DNA from: Sphaerospermopsis torques-reginae ITEP-024
Lineage (GTDB): Bacteria > Cyanobacteriota > Cyanobacteriia > Cyanobacteriales > Nostocaceae
Assembly (NCBI RefSeq): GCF_019598945.1
Contig: NZ_CP080598.1
Span: 4,340,001 to 4,404,000 of the forward strand
DNA: 64,000 bases
Reading direction: 5' to 3'
In this document: positions 1 to 7,607 of the stretch, one piece after another
How the letters are laid out: every line of letters begins with the position of its first letter
How positions within the stretch are numbered: the stretch's first letter is position 1
Position numbers and translations under genes: made by a program
The notes under the pieces: generated by a model
The model's input: the letters and a program-made list of their open reading frames with translations, nothing else
Database searches by the model: none
Told to the model about the DNA's origin: nothing

Positions 1-1325
1 GTTCTCAAGAAAAGGTAGTAGAAAATATCACCCGCAAGGATGCAGAAGAACACCCAGATTTAATTGTTTTAACTCCTACTTGCACATCAAGTATTTTACA
101 AGAAGATTTACAAAACTTTGTAGATCGGGCGCAAATGGATGCAAAAGGTGATGTGTTGTTAGCAGATGTTAATCATTATCGTGTGAATGAACTGCAAGCA
201 GCAGACAGAACTTTACATCAAATTGTCAAATATTACATAGAAAAAGCGCGGAAAAAAGACGAATTACCAACTACAAAAACTGAAAAACCTTCAGTAAATA
301 TTATTGGTATTTCTACCTTGGGTTTTCATAATAATCATGATTGCACAGAACTGAAAAAATTAATGGCAGATTTAGGAATTGAAGTTAATGCTGTGATTCC
401 TGAAGGTGCTTCTGTTCATGAATTGAAAAATTTACCAAAAGCGTGGTTTAATTTAGTTCCTTATCGGGAATTGGGGTTATTAACTGCTAATTATTTACAA
501 GAACAATTCGGTACACCTTTTGTAGATATTACCCCGATGGGAGTGGTGGAAACTGCTAGATGTATCCGCAAAATTCAACAAGTAATTAATCAACAAGGTG
601 CGAATGTTGATTATGAGGAATTTATCAACGAACAAACTTTATATGTTTCCCAAGCTGCTTGGTTTTCTCGTTCTATTGACTGTCAAAATTTAACAGGTAA
701 AAAAGCGGTGGTTTTTGGTGATAGTACCCATGCTGCGGCTATTACTAAAATTTTATCAAGAGAAATGGGAATTAAGGTAGTTTGGGCGGGTACTTATTGT
801 AAATATGATGCTGACTGGTTTAGAGAACAGGTAAGCGAATATTGCGATGAGGTTTTAATTACAGAAGATCATGGAGAAATTGGAGATGCGATCGCTCGTG
901 TTGAACCAGCAGCAATTTTCGGTACACAGATGGAACGTCATGTAGGTAAACGTTTAGATATTCCCTGCGGAGTCATTGCAGCACCTATTCATGTGCAAAA
1001 TTTCCCCATTGGTTACAAACCATTTATGGGTTATGAAGGTACAAATCAAATCACCGATTTAATCTATAATTCCTTCACTTTAGGAATGGAAGATCACCTG
1101 TTAGAAATCTTTGGTGGACACGATACAAAAGAGGTAATTACTAAAGGAATTTCTGCGGAATCTGATTTGCATTGGACAAAAGATGGTTTAGCAGAATTGA
1201 ATAAAATTCCTGGTTTTGTGCGGGGGAAAGTGAAGCGAAATACAGAAAAGTTTGCCCGTGAACGCGGGGTTAAAGATATTTCGGCTGAAGTTTTATATGC
1301 AGCTAAGGAGGCTGTAGGAGCTTAG
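1..1325 (+). CDS. chlB: Light-independent protochlorophyllide reductase subunit B, ChlB (5' partial)
   Basis: Catalytic subunit of the dark-operative protochlorophyllide oxidoreductase. With ChlN it forms the NB component, which takes electrons from ChlL and reduces ring D of protochlorophyllide, so chlorophyll can be made in the dark. The frame is open from base 3 and gives the last 440 residues of a family usually a little over 500 long, so the start lies upstream of the window. Recognition rests on conserved segments such as [13 protein letters not shown] near the left edge, [17 protein letters not shown], and the C-terminal segment [16 protein letters not shown] typical of BchB/ChlB. The nitrogenase-like fold is shared with NifK. 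A stem-loop follows the stop. Identity is very secure. Confidence 0.97.
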   Translation, partial: SQEKVVENITRKDAEEHPDLIVLTPTCTSSILQEDLQNFVDRAQMDAKGDVLLADVNHYRVNELQAADRTLHQIVKYYIEKARKKDELPTTKTEKPSVNIIGISTLGFHNNHDCTELKKLMADLGIEVNAVIPEGASVHELKNLPKAWFNLVPYRELGLLTANYLQEQFGTPFVDITPMGVVETARCIRKIQQVINQQGANVDYEEFINEQTLYVSQAAWFSRSIDCQNLTGKKAVVFGDSTHAAAITKILSREMGIKVVWAGTYCKYDADWFREQVSEYCDEVLITEDHGEIGDAIARVEPAAIFGTQMERHVGKRLDIPCGVIAAPIHVQNFPIGYKPFMGYEGTNQITDLIYNSFTLGMEDHLLEIFGGHDTKEVITKGISAESDLHWTKDGLAELNKIPGFVRGKVKRNTEKFARERGVKDISAEVLYAAKEAVGA

Positions 1326-1350
1326 GTTTTGGGGATGAATTAATAATATT

Positions 1351-1391
1351 AAGGGGTAAGGATTTATTGATGATCTTTACCTCTTAATTTT
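1351..1391 (+). terminator. Probable intrinsic terminator of chlB
   Basis: An inverted repeat (AAGGGGTAAGGAT pairing with ATCTTTACCTCTT, two G-U pairs, 9-base loop) starts 25 bases after the chlB stop and is followed by a short T-rich stretch. Confidence 0.55.
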
Positions 1392-1471
1392 GTGGTTAAA
1401 AATAATTGATAAATACTGATAATTGAAAGACGACAGGGTAACAATATACATCTTTACACCGTCAGTATTAG

Positions 1472-1555
1472 TTGTAAATTTTTATTTCTATAGCTCTAAC
1501 ATCACATCATCATATCTGATGATATAGTGAGTTCATAACCTATATATCTCTTATT
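1472..1555 (+). promoter_or_regulatory. Upstream region duplicated in front of two accessory genes (copy 1)
   Basis: About 84 bases closely resembling 2118-2205. Both copies run from TTGTAAATTTTTATT through an AT-rich dyad (CATCATATCTGATGATAT here) to CCTATATATCTC, and end 53 bases (this copy) or 6 bases (copy 2) before a start codon. The dyad could be an operator and the TATATAT a -10 element; both are inferred from position and duplication. Confidence 0.4.
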
Positions 1556-1608
1556 GGTACAATACATGAGGTTATAAAATAACAATCACTATTCAGAAAC
1601 TCAACTCT

Positions 1609-2046
1609 ATGTATATTCTCAATGAATCGTCTATTGCTCATACCTTTTGTGAGCCTACTGCTATTACAGCCTATATTGGCTCATTATCAAAGTCCTATGA
1701 AACAATTTTACATCCTGCTTTGGCGAAATATTTATCAACTATTGAATATGAGCTAAGTAGTAAAAAATACTTAGCAGGATTAATCTATGTCCCAAACTAT
1801 CTTGATGAATTAGAAGACAATTTCATACGAGTTAGATGTGACAAGCATTTATATGCTGAGGAAGATATACTAGAAAAACTATGGATAATGACCAAGGAAG
1901 AACCAACTAAAGCTGTACAGGTGAATGCACTTGTCGAGGCTTTTGGATATGAGAAGCGTATTGTAAGTTCACCAGGTTACGGTAAATTTCACCTGACGAA
2001 TATTCGCATTGGTAGCCAACTCAGAGAATTATACACTTTTACGTAA
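1609..2046 (+). CDS. Hypothetical protein, 145 residues
   Basis: I do not recognise this family. The predicted protein is soluble, mildly acidic, with no signal peptide or membrane segment. The middle contains an acidic stretch (LDELEDNF) and the C-terminal third an HTH-sized segment (TKAVQVNALVEAFGYEKRI), which is not enough to call DNA binding. It starts at the first ATG after the duplicated AT-rich upstream region at 1472-1555. The gene stands alone, about 165 bases ahead of the small RHH-like gene, whose upstream region is a second copy of the same sequence, so the two units may be co-regulated. Codon use is AT-rich like its surroundings. The ORF is probably a real accessory gene; function unknown. 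Confidence 0.6.
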   Translation: MYILNESSIAHTFCEPTAITAYIGSLSKSYETILHPALAKYLSTIEYELSSKKYLAGLIYVPNYLDELEDNFIRVRCDKHLYAEEDILEKLWIMTKEEPTKAVQVNALVEAFGYEKRIVSSPGYGKFHLTNIRIGSQLRELYTFT

Positions 2047-2117
2047 GAGTATGTTGCAAAAGTTTTCAGCAAGTGATTTTGATGATGCCCATTGGTTTAA
2101 CATTAAACGAATCATCC

Positions 2118-2205
2118 TTGTAAATTTTTATTACTAAAACTATAACATCACATCATATCATCATATCTCATAATATGATGACATCAAAACCTATATATCT
2201 CTAAT
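2118..2205 (+). promoter_or_regulatory. Upstream region duplicated in front of two accessory genes (copy 2)
   Basis: Near copy of 1472-1555. Here the dyad reads roughly CATCATATCTCATAATATG, and the conserved CCTATATATCTC ends 6 bases before the start of the RHH-like gene, a position where an RHH antitoxin could repress its own promoter. Confidence 0.4.
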
Positions 2206-2211
2206 CAGTTA

Positions 2212-2367
2212 ATGAGTAAAAAACTTAACGCCATAATTCCTGATGAAACATGGCAAGCATTAGAAGAAATTGCCAAAAAAGAACAAAGAACCAAAAGCCA
2301 AATGGCCGCGATTTTGCTAGGGGAAGCACTAGCTAACCGTCAACAACAACAACAGAAAACATCATAA
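2212..2367 (+). CDS. Small ribbon-helix-helix-like protein (putative antitoxin)
   Basis: 51 residues. It starts MSKKLNAIIPDETWQALEEI and continues with two short helices (AKKEQRTKSQMAAILLGEAL) and a Gln-rich tail. A beta-strand followed by two helices, with a T-K-S-Q turn, is the pattern of CopG/RHH proteins, which bind palindromes as dimers and often act as antitoxins. It sits 6 bases after a dyad-containing upstream region and 24 bases before the next gene, so it probably heads an operon with 2392-2838. The RHH call is by pattern only; a non-DNA-binding role remains possible. Confidence 0.6.
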   Translation: MSKKLNAIIPDETWQALEEIAKKEQRTKSQMAAILLGEALANRQQQQQKTS

Positions 2368-2391
2368 GTGTACTCTTTGTAATATTAAACA

Positions 2392-2838
2392 ATGGTAAAA
2401 CTCTACTATAGAGGTATGATGGATGAAAATGGTCAGCCCAAAATCGGTCGCTCTGCCAGACTATTAGGAGTTAGAATAGGCATTGATATAAATGTTGAAC
2501 AAATGCCTTTAGGTTATCTGGATCAGCAAGGCTATTTATTAATAGAGTCACATCGTGAATCTTATGGAGAAATAGTTGCTGTTGCTATTAAAGATACAAA
2601 AGGAATGTCTGTTTCTCTATCAATTGAAAGTTTACCAGCAAATCGCAAACCAGCCAAATTTGGCGGAATTGGCAAAGATCCTTTATGGCAAATTGATGAC
2701 AGTAACATCACTGGAGATTTACAAGCTATTCAGGATAGTCCAACTCACGTTAGTATTTTACCAAGAGTTACAATGTTATTAGAAAAATATGAATTAGCCT
2801 TAGCAAATACCCAAAAATATTGGCAAAGAGTTGATTAA
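2392..2838 (+). CDS. Possible Tse2-like ADP-ribosyltransferase-type toxin
   Basis: 148 residues. The layout resembles the Tse2-type toxin domain as I remember it: an N-terminal strand with SARLLGVR (residues 21-28), a central TKGMSVS and LPANRKP segment, then PLWQID and a C-terminal helix ending in ELALANTQKYWQRV. Members of that family are putative ADP-ribosyltransferases found as secreted effectors and as toxins in toxin-antitoxin pairs. The gene follows the RHH-like gene by 24 bases, which fits an antitoxin-toxin order. A third gene follows after 26 bases. The family assignment is from memory of sequence pattern without an alignment, so confidence is moderate; catalytic residues cannot be confirmed here. 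Confidence 0.45.
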   Translation: MVKLYYRGMMDENGQPKIGRSARLLGVRIGIDINVEQMPLGYLDQQGYLLIESHRESYGEIVAVAIKDTKGMSVSLSIESLPANRKPAKFGGIGKDPLWQIDDSNITGDLQAIQDSPTHVSILPRVTMLLEKYELALANTQKYWQRVD

Positions 2839-2864
2839 AATTATAACTACAGGAGGCTAGAAAT

Positions 2865-3368
2865 ATGGCTTGGATATTTAGTTTATCAGCAGAATGTGGT
2901 GATAAAACGAGTGCTGAGGTTTTAGCTCTCCATTTTGAAATACAGCAGACGCAGTTCATAGGGTCAAAAAAATGCCAAGTTAGTGCAGACATTTTTCAAG
3001 ATATAGAAAATAACTGGTGGTGTCGGGTTTGTTCAGATAATATTAGTTGTGTGGGCATAGATAATCCTGAGAGTGCTAATCTAATGACAGAATTAGGTCT
3101 TCGGCTCTACAGTGATCTAAGTTTTTTTAGTAAGTTCCCCCATATTAAATTCCGCTATGCTTTAGTTGGTGTAGAAGTTGATGAATTTAGAACCTATAGT
3201 GAACTGATAGAAGACTTACCTAATTTATCTATTCCTGGATTAGTTTTATCTACAGAACTGACACAGGGATTAGAAACATTATCAGGTTTCCAAGAATTTA
3301 GTTCTGGTTATATTTGGCAACCCTATAAAGGAGAAGTTTATCATACATCAATGGCTATCCAGACTTAA
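2865..3368 (+). CDS. Hypothetical protein, 167 residues
   Basis: Family not recognised. It has a good ribosome binding site (AGGAGG, about 10 bases before the ATG at 2865). The protein is acidic with several Cys (CQVSADIF, WCRVCSDNISC) and a C-terminal half rich in beta-prone segments; no membrane segment. It lies 26 bases after the possible Tse2-like gene, so the three genes at 2212-3368 look like one transcript. A role as an extra immunity or accessory factor for the preceding gene is possible, but nothing in the sequence proves it. Confidence 0.6.
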   Translation: MAWIFSLSAECGDKTSAEVLALHFEIQQTQFIGSKKCQVSADIFQDIENNWWCRVCSDNISCVGIDNPESANLMTELGLRLYSDLSFFSKFPHIKFRYALVGVEVDEFRTYSELIEDLPNLSIPGLVLSTELTQGLETLSGFQEFSSGYIWQPYKGEVYHTSMAIQT

Positions 3369-3372
3369 AACC

Positions 3373-3655
3373 ATGAAAATAGCCACCTTATTACAATGCG
3401 TAGAACTAAAACAAGATGTTCCTAACAGACTTGTTAAAGCTCTCTAGATGTAGTTTCTGTTCCTATTTCCTGGGTTAACCTTCTTCCTGAAAGTTGGGGA
3501 AATGTTGAATATAATGCCAGACAAACAGCTTCAATTCTACTGACATTTTGCATCAATAACCGCCTCATAATTAATTCTGACGCTAATAACAAAAGTCGTC
3601 TCAAGACGACTAGAATAATCATTGAGTCCGTTTTAACGGACTTCGACTATTAGAC
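3373..3655 (+). pseudogene. Degraded gene remnant ending in a hairpin repeat
   Basis: A start at 3373 encodes 24 residues (MKIATLLQCVELKQDVPNRL and four more) and then a stop at 3445-3447. Shifted by one frame, coding-like sequence continues (VPISWVNLLPESWGNVEYNA, then ASILLTFCINNRLIINSDANN) until it runs into the hairpin repeat at 3594. The split reading frame and the repeat at its 3' end suggest a gene broken by a small indel and truncated by repeat insertion. It starts 5 bases after the preceding stop, so it was probably the fourth gene of that operon. Family unknown. Confidence 0.45.
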
Positions 3656-3675
3656 TGGCAATTAATTCCCAGACG
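3592..3675. repeat. Triple-hairpin dispersed repeat (MITE-like)
   Basis: Three adjacent palindromes: AGTCGTCTCAAGACGACT (3594-3611), AGTCCGTTTTAACGGACT (3625-3642) and a weaker CTGG..CCAG stem (about 3655-3674). The first palindrome and its flanks recur at 5115-5145, on the other side of the PIN gene pair. Such palindromic elements are common dispersed repeats in cyanobacterial genomes. Confidence 0.7.
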
Positions 3676-3744
3676 GGTTAGAAAGCTAACTGAATAAAAA
3701 ATATGCTATTCTATTTTTAGTAATTGTTCCTTATTACAATCACT

Positions 3745-4380
3745 ATGAAAAAGTTTCGAGATTTATATATATACCTAAATAGCTATAATATTGACCAATT
3801 AATCAAACATTTAACCGATAATTGTACAAATAATTGGTCAAGAGCTTACGAACGCGAAAAAAACGCAGTTCTCTTAGAAGAAAAAGCCTATTATTTTGAA
3901 CATACCACAGGAGATGGTTTAGAAGCTGCTGGTTTAATACTTTTCCAAAAAGATGCAAATACTTGGTTTGTATCTAATATTGTACCAACAGCCAAAGGTC
4001 AATTATCTATTGATGAATACAACCAAATTTTAGTAAACTTCTTTGAAACAATTGTACAACCTGCAATTAAAAATACTTCTGTAACAGCAGAATTAACAAA
4101 CGATCAAGAATTTATTGAAAATCTGATCGGTAATGATGCAGCAGCATTATTAAATCAATTTGCTACTTATGCAAATAAATTTACCTTTACCTCCCATCCT
4201 TTAGATAGAAAAAGATGGTTTGACTTCATCCTAAAAGTGAATGCTAAAGGTGTAAAATTAGATCCTAATTTATTGAGTGTCTCCTTAATTGAAAAAGGAT
4301 GGTCAAAAGAAGCAGTAGATAAATTAGTCACAGAATACGAATTTGCAGATGCTTTATTGAACTATACAAAAGGACAATGA
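3745..4380 (+). CDS. Hypothetical partner of a PIN-domain protein
   Basis: 211 residues from the ATG at 3745; a TTG seven codons upstream is less likely. I do not recognise the family. The protein appears soluble and helical with few Cys. Its C-terminal part (RKRWFDFILKVNAKGVKLDP, then LIEKGWSKEAVDKLVTEYEF) looks like a small helical module. The stop is only 3 bases before the ATG of the PIN-domain gene, so the two are almost certainly translated together, as in toxin-antitoxin or two-gene defence units. The pair is bracketed by copies of one hairpin repeat. A role as antitoxin, sensor or specificity partner of the nuclease is an inference. Confidence 0.65.
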   Translation: MKKFRDLYIYLNSYNIDQLIKHLTDNCTNNWSRAYEREKNAVLLEEKAYYFEHTTGDGLEAAGLILFQKDANTWFVSNIVPTAKGQLSIDEYNQILVNFFETIVQPAIKNTSVTAELTNDQEFIENLIGNDAAALLNQFATYANKFTFTSHPLDRKRWFDFILKVNAKGVKLDPNLLSVSLIEKGWSKEAVDKLVTEYEFADALLNYTKGQ

Positions 4381-4383
4381 TGA

Positions 4384-5112
4384 ATGTTTATTAGTTCAAC
4401 AGAGCTAAGTGAAGTTATTATTTCTGCACCTGCACCAGTTTTATTTTTAGACACTTGCATAATTTTAGATATCATCCGTTCTCCATTCAGAGATAATATA
4501 TCTACTAACGAAATATCAGCATCTTTAAAATTAATTCGTAAAGCACAAGCAAATAATCGTAATCTGTGGTTAGTGACAAATGAAATTGTCTATACGGAAT
4601 GGAAAGAAAATATAGAACCTGTCAAAAATGAACTTACAGAAGAAATCAAAAAAGCAGAACTAACAAGAGAGAAAATGGTTAATGCTGCAAATATTATTTT
4701 TGATTTTAATCATGATTTTGGGCAAATCATAAAAACTCTAAATCTCCCTGAACATCTAGGAAATCTTTCCAAAAGTCTCCTAGATAAATGTGAGAAAATA
4801 GCAATAGATGATTCTCATTATGTAGAAGCAATGAAGAGAATTAATAAATGTGACGCTCCTGCTCAAAAAGGTAAAAATTCAGCTAAAGACTGTCAGATAT
4901 TTGCGGCTTTTTTAGATATCGGTAAGCAATTGAGAAATAAAAATTTTCAGAACAATATTTGCTTTATCACTACAAATTTTCAAGATTATGGAAAACCCAA
5001 TGCTCCCAAATCACCTATTGATCAAGAGCTTGTTAGTATTAATGCCAAATACTTAAATAAATTAGAATGGGGTTTAGCTATTGTTGAAAGTAAAAGCAAT
5101 TATGCGAGATAA
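4384..5112 (+). CDS. PIN-domain protein (putative ribonuclease), 242 residues
   Basis: PIN fold: the first acidic motif is LFLDTCIILDI (residues 20-30, Asp23), a conserved Glu lies near VTNEIVYTEW, a third acidic site is in SAKDCQIFAAF (about 165-175), and the last is ITTNFQDYG (about 199-207). These four acidic sites normally bind Mg or Mn for RNA cleavage. At 242 residues it is longer than VapC (about 130) and carries a helical, Lys/Glu-rich insert at about 80-150, as in larger PIN proteins of the DUF4935 type. It follows its partner gene by 3 bases and is followed by a hairpin 8 bases after its stop. RNA target unknown. Confidence 0.75.
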   Translation: MFISSTELSEVIISAPAPVLFLDTCIILDIIRSPFRDNISTNEISASLKLIRKAQANNRNLWLVTNEIVYTEWKENIEPVKNELTEEIKKAELTREKMVNAANIIFDFNHDFGQIIKTLNLPEHLGNLSKSLLDKCEKIAIDDSHYVEAMKRINKCDAPAQKGKNSAKDCQIFAAFLDIGKQLRNKNFQNNICFITTNFQDYGKPNAPKSPIDQELVSINAKYLNKLEWGLAIVESKSNYAR

Positions 5113-5114
5113 TA

Positions 5115-5145
5115 ATAAAAGTCGTCTAAAGACGACTATAATCAT
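5115..5145 (+). terminator. Hairpin repeat copy, probable terminator of the PIN pair
   Basis: Perfect stem AGTCGTCTAAAGACGACT at 5120-5137, starting 8 bases after the stop of the PIN gene. It matches the first palindrome at 3594-3611 including its AATAA-AAAAGTCGTCT left flank, so it is also a repeat copy. Confidence 0.5.
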
Positions 5146-5198
5146 CTCATATTTACAATCTTTAATCCGTTGATGGGTTTCTACAAAAATTTCCATCA

Positions 5199-5675
5199 TT
5201 AACCGTGATTTTTACAACTACCTTCCCCATGATGGTGGTGTTCGTGATTATTTCCATGAGCGCAACCTTGTAAGTCTTGCTGCATTAAATTTTCACTCAT
5301 CGCTTTAAAAGACTCATCCACGGGTTTTAAACCTATCCATGCGTCGATTTTTTCCACATCAAAACCTACTTCTCTTTGTTCCCCTACTTCTAATAAAGGA
5401 CGACGGATCAATAGGGGATCTCTCAACATCATCATTAAAGCGGTTTCTGCGTCAACATTTTCCGGGTTTACCTCTCCTGATTTTATGCTAGGTGCAGCTT
5501 TGTTGAACCATTCAATCACGGGGCGATCGCCAAAAAATGATTTTAATCTTTCTTTTGTCCAAGGTTCTGTTAATAAGCTATATGCTATCACTTGATGACC
5601 TGCTGCTGTGAGTAATACTTTCTGTCTGGTGTTGTTTTTACAGCCTGGTTTTTCATAGAAAATTACTCTGGCCAT
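5199..5675 (-). CDS. ArsC/Spx-family (thioredoxin-fold) nitrogenase-associated protein
   Basis: 158 residues from the ATG at 5675 (AGGAGA 8 bases upstream), giving MARVIFYEKPGCKNNTRQK. This is the ArsC/Spx thioredoxin fold with one N-terminal Cys (Cys12, in PGCKNNT) and the conserved RRPLLEVGEQREVGFD segment. This subgroup commonly lies next to nif genes and is annotated as nitrogenase-associated; its reaction is not established. The C-terminus is unusual: a His/Cys-rich tail (NNHEHHHHGEGSCKNHG) that could bind metal. It is transcribed leftward with the cupin and TPR-like genes, which fits a nitrogen-fixation accessory group. An arsenate reductase role is unlikely, since the full ArsC active-site set is missing. 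Confidence 0.8.
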   Translation of the reverse strand: MARVIFYEKPGCKNNTRQKVLLTAAGHQVIAYSLLTEPWTKERLKSFFGDRPVIEWFNKAAPSIKSGEVNPENVDAETALMMMLRDPLLIRRPLLEVGEQREVGFDVEKIDAWIGLKPVDESFKAMSENLMQQDLQGCAHGNNHEHHHHGEGSCKNHG

Positions 5676-5849
5676 TGTTGTTTCTCCTATAGGTTTCAAG
5701 TTTGATTTCTGGATGGACAATCATTAAACGCAGATGAACGCAGATAAACGCAGATGAAAGATAAATCATTAATTTAGGATTCTATATTTCTGACAATAAT
5801 CTGTGATTGCTATTTTTACAACTACATTTAAAGTTTATTTAAAACTTAT

Positions 5850-6461
5850 TTAAAATTTCTTAGCAATATGATTAATAACATCAAATTCAAATCTTTCTTT
5901 AGGGTTGGTTTCACCATAAATATTAAAAGTTACTGTAGGTTCATTACCAAGAGATTGAACTTGATGTATAGTCTCCGGTGTAAAACTAATTAAGTCACCT
6001 GGATATAAATCTAGTTCTCCTACTTTTTCAATTTTATCAGGAAATTCGGCTGTGGGATTACGTCGCCAAAATGTGTTTTTTTCCTGACCTTTTAAAATAG
6101 CAACTATTCCCCAAGTTCCATGATTATGAATATTAGAAGTTGTTCCTGGTGCAAATGTGACTGTTTGCACAGTTAAAGGAAATCCTAATTCATCGTATAA
6201 TAATAAAACTGATGTTCCGGTTTTAGAATCTGGTTCTAAATTTTGACTTTGTACCCAATAGGAATTAATAATTAATCGCCTTACTAACATTCTCAGTTGA
6301 GGAAGAAAAATAGATTCCTCTTCAACTTGATTGAGAACATCTTCTACTTCTGTAAGAAACCGATAAAGGCGATAATTATCACGTAATAAATCCCATTCTC
6401 TTGCGGATTTACAAATTTGATGTTTTCCATCTCCAGAGATAAACCAATCCTGAACTTGCAT
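5850..6461 (-). CDS. Cupin protein of the cysteine dioxygenase type
   Basis: 203 residues. Cupin motif 1 is APGTTSNIHNHGTWGIVAIL (about residues 125-144) with the metal-binding His-x-His, and motif 2 is DLISFTPETIHQVQSLG. This is the type I cysteine dioxygenase-like fold, which binds Fe(II) and oxidises thiols. Cyanobacterial members near nif genes have no proven substrate; a role in cysteine or sulfide supply or oxygen-dependent metabolism for Fe-S assembly is possible but unproven. It lies 174 bases upstream of the ArsC-like gene on the same strand, and a 56-residue possible ORF ends 18 bases before its start. Confidence 0.82.
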   Translation of the reverse strand: MQVQDWFISGDGKHQICKSAREWDLLRDNYRLYRFLTEVEDVLNQVEEESIFLPQLRMLVRRLIINSYWVQSQNLEPDSKTGTSVLLLYDELGFPLTVQTVTFAPGTTSNIHNHGTWGIVAILKGQEKNTFWRRNPTAEFPDKIEKVGELDLYPGDLISFTPETIHQVQSLGNEPTVTFNIYGETNPKERFEFDVINHIAKKF

Positions 6462-6479
6462 AATTTATATCGTATCAAT

Positions 6480-6650
6480 CTAGAGTGTAAATTGTGAATA
6501 TCTGGGTAAAAAAACCATAGGAGGATTAGCTTGAGGATTTCTAATTTCAGGAATTTTCGGATTTTCCGGTTGTCCTGGTAAAATAATGGTATTATTGCTA
6601 GATGCTGATAAGTTGAAATAGGGAATTTTTACAGAAAACCAAGTGTTCAT
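6480..6650 (-). CDS. Possible small protein, 56 residues
   Basis: An ATG at 6650 opens a 56-residue frame (MNTWFSVKIPYFNLSASSNN, then a Pro/Asn-rich stretch, PGQPENPKIPEIRNP, ending MVFLPRYSQFTL). The Pro-rich centre is low complexity. It ends 18 bases before the cupin gene on the same strand, which is why it is listed. It begins where a heptamer repeat ends, so it may be a truncated or spurious frame. No function can be given. Confidence 0.35.
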   Translation of the reverse strand: MNTWFSVKIPYFNLSASSNNTIILPGQPENPKIPEIRNPQANPPMVFLPRYSQFTL

Positions 6651-6654
6651 AGTT

Positions 6655-6722
6655 AGTGATTGGTGATTGGTGATTGGTGATTGGTGATTGGTGATTGGTG
6701 ATTGGTGATTGGTGATTGGTGA
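6655..6722. repeat. Heptamer tandem repeat (GATTGGT)n
   Basis: About nine uninterrupted copies of the 7-base unit GATTGGT, typical of the short tandemly repeated repetitive (STRR) sequences of heterocystous cyanobacteria. Confidence 0.9.
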
Positions 6723-6781
6723 CTAGGGAGAATTAATTTAAAAGTCAAATATTCTGTTCCCTGTTCCCTAAGAATTACAAA

Positions 6782-7267
6782 TTATTCATCTTCTTCTGGG
6801 GGACGGGTTAAAATGTCGAAAAGAATACTAGCACCAAAATCATTTTTATTATCAATACCTTGAATTTTGGTACTGATTTCTTTAGCTTCTTCTAATTTTC
6901 CTAGTTTAGCTACAACTAAACCAGAAGCAGCATAAGCATTTAAGAATAATCTGATATTGGGTTCTTCTTTTCTTAGTTTTAGTATCGGTTGCAGTTCTTC
7001 CCAATTATCAGGTAAATTCTCTATTTCTTTGATTTTAGCAATTATTTTTTCGGCTGTTGTCAGTGCTAAACCATAATTATTTTTGTAATAAAAATATCTG
7101 TAAGCTGCTACTAAAACATCTGTATTTTCTCCGGTTTTAGCTAAAGCTTGCTGCATATATTTGGCAGATTCTTCTGTATTTTCCCAGTTTTTAGCGGCTA
7201 ATATTAATAGTTCTTTGACTTCATCGGATACATCAAACCAGGAGAATTTGTTGCTGTTGGTTTGCAT
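6782..7267 (-). CDS. TPR-like helical protein, 161 residues
   Basis: All-helical soluble protein. Paired helices such as SAKYMQQALAKTGENTDVLV, ALTTAEKIIAKIKEIE and SGLVVAKLGKLEEAKEIS follow the tetratricopeptide pattern, in which a small residue and an aromatic pack between helices, so it is probably a protein-interaction scaffold. It starts at the only ATG near the beginning of the frame (MQTNSNKFSWFDV) and ends PPEEDE. It is the first gene of a leftward group with the cupin and ArsC-like genes. Proteins of this size and type are seen in cyanobacterial nif neighbourhoods, so a nitrogenase-related role is plausible but not shown. Confidence 0.65.
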   Translation of the reverse strand: MQTNSNKFSWFDVSDEVKELLILAAKNWENTEESAKYMQQALAKTGENTDVLVAAYRYFYYKNNYGLALTTAEKIIAKIKEIENLPDNWEELQPILKLRKEEPNIRLFLNAYAASGLVVAKLGKLEEAKEISTKIQGIDNKNDFGASILFDILTRPPEEDE

Positions 7268-7344
7268 AATTTTGAAACATGATAATTTGTCAGCATTAGG
7301 ATTTACAATATTGAAATCTTTACAGTATTTTCAAGATATTGATT

Positions 7345-7437
7345 TTGTCTGAATCAGGATATCCAGGATTTGAGGATTTTCAAGATGTTGATTTTGTCTG
7401 AATCAGGATATCCAGGATTTGAGGATTTTCAGGATGT
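7345..7437 (+). repeat. Dispersed AGGAT repeat, two copies
   Basis: Two head-to-tail copies of the main dispersed repeat of this window: TTGTCTGAATCAGGAT followed by three further GGAT blocks 8-9 bases apart, ending TTTTCA(A/G)GATG. At least 20 copies or partial copies occur in this window in both orientations, nearly all intergenic. Confidence 0.9.
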
Positions 7438-7445
7438 AATTTACT

Positions 7446-7491
7446 CATTACCTATTACCCATTACCTATTACCCATTACCTATTACAACTC
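7446..7491. repeat. Heptamer tandem repeat (CCATTAC/CTATTAC)
   Basis: Alternating 7-base units CTATTAC and CCATTAC, about six copies, STRR type. Confidence 0.85.
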
Positions 7492-7607
7492 TAATTTATT
7501 TTATAGCATGGACTAGACGTAATTGTGTAAATTTTATATTATCTCAATATCTATCTCGAAACATAATAAATAATTAACCAAAATCATAACTTACACACAA
7601 ATAATAC

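Noticed and set aside
5199-5675. Arsenate reductase
   Set aside because: Only one N-terminal Cys, without the arsenate-binding set, and no ars genes nearby; the sequence fits the nif-associated ArsC/Spx subgroup better.
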